Assembly: GCF_949987515.2 (NCBI RefSeq)
Contig: NC_082688.1
Location: 73,660,731-73,724,730, forward strand
Source: Delphinus delphis
Taxonomy: Eukaryota > Chordata > Mammalia > Artiodactyla > Delphinidae
Length of the DNA: 64,000 nt
Direction of reading: 5' to 3'
Part shown: in pieces, positions 56,983 to 64,000 of the stretch
Position numbering within the stretch: position 1 is the first letter of the stretch
Layout: the number at the start of each line of letters is the position of its first letter
Translations under genes and position numbers: made by a program
Notes under the pieces: generated by a model
Seen by the model: the letters and a program-made list of their open reading frames with translations, nothing else
Databases searched by the model: none
Told to the model about the DNA's origin: nothing

Positions 56983-57196
56983 GGGGCTTCCCTGGTGGCG
57001 CAGTGGTTCACAGCCCGCCTGCCGATGCAGGGGACACGGGTTCGTGCCCCAGTCCGGGAAGATCCCACATGCTGCGGAGCAGCTGGCCTGTGAGCCATGG
57101 CCGCTGAGCCTGCGCGTCCGGAGCCTGTGCTCCGCGATGGGAGAGGCCACAGCAGTGAGAGGCCCGCGTACCGCAAAAACTAAATAAATAAAAAAA
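56983..57196 (+). mobile_element. CHR SINE, short (CHR-2-like) form, with 16-bp target duplication
   Basis: Forward orientation: 'ggcttccctggtggcgcagt', B box 'gggttcgtgcccc', 'gagccatggccgctgagcct', 'gaggcccgcgtaccgc', then an A-rich tail 'aaaaactaaataaataaa'. The 16-bp duplication 'taaaaatcaaattttg' is perfect at 56967-56982 and 57197-57212. Young. Confidence 0.97.
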
Positions 57197-57212
57197 TAAA
57201 AATCAAATTTTG

Positions 57213-58858
57213 TAGTCCCTTAGAACACAATTCAAGGGCTTCTTGAACCTTTGTCTCCCAGTAGCAGTCCTAACAAACCCCAAATAAACACCTTTTTACT
57301 TAAATCCAGTCTCCCTTTCTGAAATTTTGGTTAATATAGAAGAGGCAATATGACTCTACTTAAGAAATGGGGGCGAATGAAAACTAGTGAAACCAAATGA
57401 CATTTTCCCTCAGATTTGAAGAATAAAAATGAGTCTTTATGGTGGACAACGGGGATAAGAAAAAAGTTATCCCAGACATGCGGAACGACATCTTCTGAGT
57501 CTCTCTTATACACACCACACAACTAGCCTTAGTTTTCTCATGTAACAGTTACAGTGGCAAACATAAACCTGTGTGCTTTCTACATGTCCCATTTTTCAGT
57601 AGTTTCTTAGGGATGCTCTCTCAAAGCCATACTCTCCTAAGGACCTGCCTGAGAGCCCACATTCTTAGACCTGCACTGGCCATACAAGCTACTAAGCTAC
57701 TGTTTGGCCAGGCTGACTCCCCTGATTTCACAAAGCAGATGTCAACATTCACTACTTGGATTCATAGCCAGGGGTACCTCACCTTGATCATCACACCTTA
57801 CACAAGTGCTATGACATAATTATCCTTACCATGTTTTCTAAGCTAAGTATTCTTCTGGTTTCACTATTCTGTACTCTTGGAGTGTCAGTTTAATTGTATT
57901 CAATGGCTTTTTTGAAGAGGTGAGCATCTAGAAAACTGAGAAAAAGGAAGGCCGTCCCCATTGCAAAGAAAAGAGTTTTATCTTTACGCTCTTTTATTAT
58001 GTCCTTTGTATAATATCCCTTTTCCTTCTCTTACATTTGAAGGAAATTTAGGACAAAGTGAGTAAAACCCTTTATGATATTAACATTCAAAATGCTGCTC
58101 TTATTCCAACAGCAAAACTCTATGTAAAATCTTTAACTTGTTCATGTTCCACTCTGTGATCCTTATATAACATTGACTTGAACGGAAGACATGAAGGAAA
58201 ATCAGTGTTTATGTGTAATATCTCTAAAGGTTGAAAAATTACTACCCCAAATTGAAAATTATATATATGTGTATATATATATATAATATTATATGTGTGC
58301 ATATATATAAATATCTCACGAACTAAATCTGATAAAATATCACTTTTTAAAATGCTGCATGTAATACCAATAGTACTGTAAGCAGGTATGCAGCTGGAGA
58401 TCTTTTCATTTTTAAGAAAATAAAGGGTTACTAAGTGAGGAAGGCCAATGACTTTTATTTTAATGCTAACATTCTATATAATACTATTTTTAGAGGTAAA
58501 TTTTGGCCAATAAGATTTCTGATATATTTTGATATTTCAACAATATATTTCACTTTATTCATCAGTTTTACTTTTTTTTTTAATTCTCACAGACAAAATT
58601 TTCAATCATTGTTTCCTCTTATAATGATTTTAGTACCTCTATTTTGGTATAATCTTTAATTTGGAGAGTTCTTTTTCTCACGTCTGTAAACTGATTTCTC
58701 AAAGCTCATCTTTAAGTATTTCTGAAAAATACTGTTAGTGATGTATGAGTGTAGTTGGAGGTTTTAACCTTGCTCAAATGCCAGTTCATTATTTTGGGTA
58801 TCTAGTAAATACTCATTAAAATCTGGAGTCACTATTTAAAAGTATTAAAACAATTCAC
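57213..58858. other. mostly unique DNA, 1.6 kb
   Basis: No gene. 57213-57330 ('accccaaataaacacctttt' and flanks) may be a scrap of an old LTR. A TATA/ATAT run lies at 58260-58310. The 82-codon open frame at 57571-57819 has no domain. Confidence 0.4.
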
Positions 58859-59217
58859 GGGGCTTCCCTGGTGGTGCAGTGGTTGGGAATCCGCCTGCCA
58901 ATGCAGGGGACACGGGTTTGAGCCCTGGTCCAGGGGGATCCCACATGCCGTGGAGCAACTGAGCCATGCGCCACAACTACTGAACCTGCGCTCTAGAGCC
59001 CGTGCACCGCGGCTGCTGAGCCTGGGTGCCACAACTACTAAAGCCGGAGCACCTAGAGTCTGTGCTCCGCAGAGGGAGAGGCCACCGCAGTGAGAAGCCC
59101 TCGCTCCTCAACGAAGAGTAGCCCCCGCTTGCCATAGCCAGAGAAAGCCAGCACGCAGCAACAAAGACCCAATGCAGCCAAAAATAAATAAATTAAATAA
59201 ATTTATTAAAAAAAAAA
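58859..59217 (+). mobile_element. CHR SINE, long (CHR-1-like) form, essentially full length
   Basis: Forward orientation: head 'ggcttccctggtggtgcagt', B-box region 'gggtttgagccc', 'cacaactactgaacctgc' units, 'tgtgctccgcagagggagag', 'gccaccgcagtgagaagccc', 'gcagcaacaaagacccaatg', then tail 'aaataaataaattaaataaa' and an A run. The 9-bp duplication 'aaaacaatt' is at 58847-58855 and 59218-59226. It retains a block that the short-form copies share ('gctccgca..gggagaggcca'). Confidence 0.95.
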
Positions 59218-59226
59218 AAAACAATT

Positions 59227-60014
59227 TGCACATAACTCCCATCCTATACCCACACAAAATGGAGGATTAATGGGACCAGGTTACTATGTGGCTGAATTGT
59301 ACTAAAATTCTTTCTACATTAACACAAGAAGACTTTTAGAAGCTAGTAAGTCAATTCCCCCAGCTCCCTGGTATATTACTTTTTAACACTTGCTATTAAT
59401 TTTAATGAAAATGATTTAAAGTAATATTCACTAAATGTTTTGGAAATTTTCCAATCTATGTTAATACTTAATTGAAATGTGCCGAAGGCACTTAGCATAT
59501 ATTAGCCTTACAATGATGGTTGTTTGGTTTTCCATAGGACTAAGAAAAATTGTAAATAACAGCAATGCCTTTGGGCAGAGAGGCTGTAAATTACAAACCA
59601 AAGGTTAATGAAAATGACTTTTCTGCACAAATGTTACTGTCAGAGGTAAAAAGAATGAGTTATTTGTTAGTTATGAAAAATAAACAAGAAATAAAAAGTG
59701 TTCTCATATCCCACTCCTATTTTTCAATGTCTTGATCTTTTACTTCTTTTTATTCTGTGGGATATGCTGCTTTTGTACCAAATTTTTTTCCAACTTGTAG
59801 CATTCCCCTTTTATCTAATTTCTCTAGTTTTGAGTTCAAAATATTTATCTTGTTGATAACATGTAAAAAGTTTCACTTTAGGTACATTTATAATATGGCT
59901 ATTTCTGAGGTTTTTCTTACAAAAAGTCATAAAAAATGAATTGGGATGAATTCTGAACTATGCTTAAATGAGAATTAAGAGAAACAGAGGGATATGTAAA
60001 TATAGAAGATTCTT
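59227..60014. other. unique DNA, 0.8 kb
   Basis: No gene or named repeat. Confidence 0.4.
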
Positions 60015-60165
60015 TTGGTTCCATTCAACATACATTCAGTTTACTATTGTGTTTCATGTGTAAGATATTGTGCTGCTGCATGGCTAATTTTTTTTAAAAA
60101 ATGGTCTCTGCCCACAATAATCTTACAGTTGAATTGGGTAAATATAACATATGCACAGAAGCAAT
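60015..60165 (-). mobile_element. probable L2 3'-end fragment
   Basis: 'ttccattcaacatacattca', 'gtaagatattgtgctgctgc' and 'tctctgcccacaataatct' follow the antisense L2 end, diverged. Confidence 0.5.
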
Positions 60166-60879
60166 TAGAGAATCAACAAAAGTATTAAAAAATAGAAAAA
60201 ACTAAGTAGTTTAAGTTAGAGACAAACTTTGTTCCTGACTTCTCCTTTATAGGTATGAAAAAAGTTGTTTTACTCTCCTTAAGTTTAACAAATCATCAAG
60301 AATAATATTAGGGATATTAAAGTGCAAGGATTCTACAAGACATTCTGAGTTCATTATCAAAAGCAGTTTTCTATCCAAAGGCTAAAAGCCACCACCAAAC
60401 TCTACTGTTATTGTTGCAGACACGTGCTGCTTACTAATTTTAATGGAAGCATTAAGAATTTTTCTCTGAAAGATACTAAGCTTATATTTAATTAGAAATG
60501 TTTGGGTTCACTTGAGAAATCAGAGCTCTTGTTAGCAAATCTTTTGTGCAAAGAAAAACTGTGGTTACAAAAGAATATAAAATTAAGTACAAGGCACTTG
60601 AGAAAGTATGTACAAAGATACATGAAATTAAAAAGGCGCACATATGCTCTGGATTTCTCTTTTCTGAAATAACCACAAATGACAGGGATGGAGGTGTACA
60701 AATAAGTGAAAAGATATTTACAGACATTAACGTTATCAGTCAGCAGAGGCCAAGGGTAGGAGTGGCAATGTTTGCACATAGCTATCATTACTCCCAATCT
60801 AACCACATGCATCTATTCCAAAAACATGTCTTGATGCTCCGACAACATACACATTTCAGGTTGATCCCCCTTAAATCCT
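60166..60879. other. unique DNA, 0.7 kb
   Basis: No gene or named repeat. The 119-codon plus-strand open frame at 60546-60905 overlaps two minus-strand frames, has no domain and runs into L2 DNA, so it is not called. Confidence 0.4.
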
Positions 60880-61560
60880 CTTTCCTCTCATGGTTCTGTT
60901 TCTGAGAACACTATTCTAGTTTGTCTACCACTACTCTGATTCCTCTTTCTCTGTTTCCTCTACTCTCTTGCCTTGCTGCTCCTCTCAGCCCTTCAATGTA
61001 CGCCATCCCTAAGCCTCTGGAGTCATTTTCTTATTCCTTGTCTTTCTATCTATAATCCATTATGTCCTATCATAAATCTTTGAGTATCATCTCTCCTCAG
61101 ATGGCTCAGAATCCTGTATTTCCAGCTCTGAGTCTTCTCCCAAACTTTTAATCTGAATTTTTAACCTGCCTCGTTCCCAGATCCCCTTGATATACCTACT
61201 TGGACTTACATCTTAGGCAATCCTGTCCCAAACCCTCTCTCCTCAAGAGTTCCATACTCCCTGCTGTCTCTTCTCATGACTAAATGTCACTTGATCTCCC
61301 TCCTCCATCCCATCACTCTTCCTTGGAGACTCAGGTTTGATGCCTCTTTTTTAAATGACTAATTCCACCTTCTAAGCAGAAGTAAAACCCCTACTTTCCT
61401 CAAACTCCCACAAAACAAGACTGCATTATAGCTATTTGTCTTCTACTAAAATTTCCTTTTGATTTTTAAATTTCTATTCATGGCACCCACCCTCTAGTCT
61501 TTCAAGGTTAAGAACTTTGAATCAACTTGGTTTCTTTATCTTCCTTATCCTCACATTTAG
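60880..61560 (+). mobile_element. L2 LINE ORF2-region fragment
   Basis: Forward L2 internal sequence: 'tctctgtttcctctactctc', 'ctttgagtatcatctctcct', 'ctgtatttccagctctgagt', 'cttgatatacctacttggac', 'ttacatcttaggcaatcctg', matching the L2 'atctccagcccagacctctc ... tacttggatgtctaataggc' stretch. The right part is less certain because it overlaps a local tandem duplication. Confidence 0.72.
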
Positions 61561-61710
61561 TTAATGCTGAAAAACTGTAGCTTCCTCTCTGCAAAAGTCT
61601 CTGGTTTGATGACTTGATTTTAGAATTTCAGATCCCTCTTCTCAAGCAGAAGTTGCCTCTTCTTTCCTCTAAACACCACCATGCAAAATGCTTTCTGCTA
61701 TTTGTGTTCA
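61334..61710. repeat. diverged tandem duplication, period about 266-270 bp
   Basis: Matching words keep a constant offset: 'ggtttgatg' at 61334 and 61603 (269), 'aagcagaagt' at 61374 and 61644 (270), 'gctatttgt' at 61431 and 61697 (266). The intervening sequence is similar but diverged ('ctactttcctcaaac' versus 'cttctttcctctaaac'). This is an old local segmental duplication at the edge of an L2. Confidence 0.65.
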
Positions 61711-64000
61711 AATATTTTACCCTTAACTATTATTATACTGGTGATAACAATGGTATAATATAATTATTATACTGGGAATAACTTCTTCATCTGAGTATCT
61801 AACTGCATCACCAAACAGTAAATGATAAATTCTTTTACTTACAAATAAGTTATTCCTCCTTTATTATTATACTGTACCTATACCAGTCTACCTGATACAC
61901 TAACTTCTTAACAAGAGGTATCACACCTCTTCACTAAGTTGTTCAGTTCTCCTCCACATCAAATTCTATAGCCTTGATTTTCATTATCTTTTTCATAATC
62001 ACCATCATCATCACCATCATATTCATCATTATTCTTATAGTGTTTACGTTTATTTGTTCATAGATTTTCATTTTCAAATAATTTTCATATGTTTATTTGT
62101 TAAAAAGGACAGCATAACATTTTAAAATCATATTACTAATTTTCCAGAGGATAATAACCTGAAGCACTTGGAAATATATAATAATAAAAATGTTCCCTGA
62201 ACTTAAGAAGTTTAAACTTCACAGCAAATACATAATAAATAATATATGTTTGTGAGCCTTCACCTAGGGTTTGGGGACCTATGTCTTAAATTTGAGTAAT
62301 TCTTTACCTATACTCCTTGAAGTACATAGAATTTTTTTCTTCTAAAATTTCCTTCTTTAACAAGTAACTGAAGCTGAAGGTATGCTAATGCAGGTGCAAT
62401 AATAAGAGGAAAGTGTACAAGCCTCCTTATAGCTTTTTTTTGTTTTTGTTTTTTTTGTTTTCACATACCCCCACTGAGCCTGTGTTAGCAAAAGATTCCT
62501 CACCCAACAGTATTATATTTCAAGAACACCTGTGCTTTCTAACATGCACAGGAATTAAAGAGAAGGAAATTCCAATTCTCAAGTGAAAAGTCTATGAGTA
62601 GGTGGAAATATTAACTACTAAGTAGGCCAGTGCTACTAAACAAGTCATTAACATGATTTAAAAGATTATTTTATATATTTCTCTAGGTTTAAGGGATATA
62701 TCCTACAGTTGCTTTATTAAAGATTTATCACACTGGCCTACAAGGATTGGGGGTCTCTAATTTTCCTTTCTCCTGTGGGATATGGTGTATTCAAAGCCTC
62801 AAACCTTTTTTTATCCTTTATTTCATCACAATAAATGTCAACAACCCATTTTTCACCCTATACAACCATAAGGTCTAAGCAGAAAACAACACAATGCAAC
62901 TCAAAAAAGTAACCTGGATTTACCACTCTAGTAACTAAAAAGGAGAAGAGGGAAGAAAAAGATAACACAAAAGAACAAGGAAAGAAGTTCAGAAATGAAA
63001 ATGTCAGTTTAGTATTGTATCTTATCAGAAATTACAGCCATTACAGCCCTGAGGAGGATGCAAAGTACTGGTACCCCAAAGTTTCATTACGTGCTTAACA
63101 ATTAAAAGAAACTTTTATTATGATTACTCTTGCTCCAGATTTATGCTCAACATCTAAAGAATCCTTCACCAGGAGGTGAAGGTCATAACTGACCTATGTA
63201 TTTCAGCATTCAGGCCTCATCAAATACATTCTCTAAACCAATGAGTTAGCAAAAACCATACTCTGACATCTTGAGAAAAAAAAAAACAGGATGGGACTTT
63301 GAGATCTTTTAGGAACTCATGCTGCAATCTATTTTGGCTCAGCATCAATGAAAATGGTAATTTTTATCATAACATGAATATAATGTTAATTATTCCATGA
63401 TATTCACTCTAACTTCTATTTCTACTGTGTCAGTGAATTTTAAATCTAGTTTGAAAGACAAAAAGTGGCTTTTTGTTTATACAAGAAACAATGACCATCA
63501 TGTCTACTTACTAAATCACATCAAGCTGTAAGGTTAGGAGGTCCTAATAGAGTTGAAGCCAGAAACCCTTAAGTCAAACATTTATACATTCAAATCAAAC
63601 ACCTAATACTTCTTTTTTGACCCTGAAAAGTTAAACATATAAGGTCAGAAGGAATTAAAAAAAAATAGTAGTGGCAAACCATGCTGTCATTTTTAATATG
63701 TCTTACACAGAAGCTGAGTCCTTAGATTCTGAAATGTTATTCCTTATAATTTATTTTAGAACCTACTTAATTAATATTCATAAGTATCCCTTACTGTCTT
63801 TTGTTTCTAAAATTAATACAATTCTAAAACTGGAACTCTTATGTTTGGTTAAGAGATTAAATCTATGTTATTTTAACTTATGCAAAATCAGCTGGAGAAC
63901 TAAGGATAATTATCCAAATAAATCAACCAAAATCAAAGTTTTGCAGCACTTGTATGTAATGAATAATGAAAAAGATGTTTTAGATCCAAATTTTACAGAT
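61711..64000. other. AT-rich unique DNA, 2.3 kb
   Basis: No gene or confident dispersed repeat. It contains an ATC/CAT trinucleotide-like tract at 61996-62035, a T-rich run at 62436-62460 and A runs near 63275 and 63657. Confidence 0.4.
61996..62035. repeat. (CAT/ATC)n imperfect trinucleotide tract
   Basis: About 40 bp of 'atcaccatcatcatcaccat' type with interruptions. Confidence 0.85.

Noticed and set aside
60546..60905. 119-codon plus-strand frame
   Set aside because: Overlaps two equally long minus-strand frames and ends in L2 DNA; no domain.
1..64000. A host multi-exon gene in the window
   Set aside because: No run of exon-like frames with splice signals, no CpG island outside SINEs and no recognisable protein motif was found on either strand; a very large intron cannot be excluded.

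Overview
This is mammalian nuclear DNA: AT-rich, with no open reading frame I would defend as a host gene, no exon structure I can recognise, and interspersed repeats over about a third of the window. Ten tRNA-derived SINEs carry the cetacean CHR signature (head 'gcttccctggtggcgcagtgg', B box 'gggttcg', and either a short form ending 'gcccgcgtaccgc' or a long form ending 'gcagccaaaaataaataaa'). I see no ruminant BovB or Bov-tA element. A whale or dolphin is the best reading; a hippopotamus is not excluded. All family names here come from recognising the sequence by eye, not from a database search.

Layout. 1-7 kb: one short CHR SINE, a MIR and an L1 3' end, separated by unique DNA. 7-11 kb: a long CHR SINE, about 2.3 kb of ancient antisense L1, then a HAL1-like segment. 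11-20 kb: mostly unique, with an L1 tail, two (TG)n microsatellites around a SINE, and two stretches (17.9-18.6 and 18.8-19.3 kb) that look like non-coding regulatory DNA. 20.4-23.2 kb: a long antisense L2 LINE with decayed reverse transcriptase. 23-40 kb: sparse SINE, MIR and L1 insertions in unique DNA, then ancient L1 and L2. 40-54 kb: the densest repeat block, with L1 ends, a pogo/Tigger-like DNA transposon, LTRs of several ages, L2 and MIR. 54-64 kb: AT-rich unique DNA, two CHR SINEs, microsatellites and L2 pieces.

No genes act together here; the window looks like a gene desert or a very large intron. Points worth a second look are: a solo LTR holding two adjacent tRNA T-arm-like hairpins and a 58-bp triplication; a 17-bp-arm hairpin in unique DNA at 56.2 kb; several perfect homeodomain or E-box palindromes in unique DNA; and a diverged tandem duplication of about 268 bp at 61.3-61.7 kb. 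I found no evidence of a new multi-gene system.
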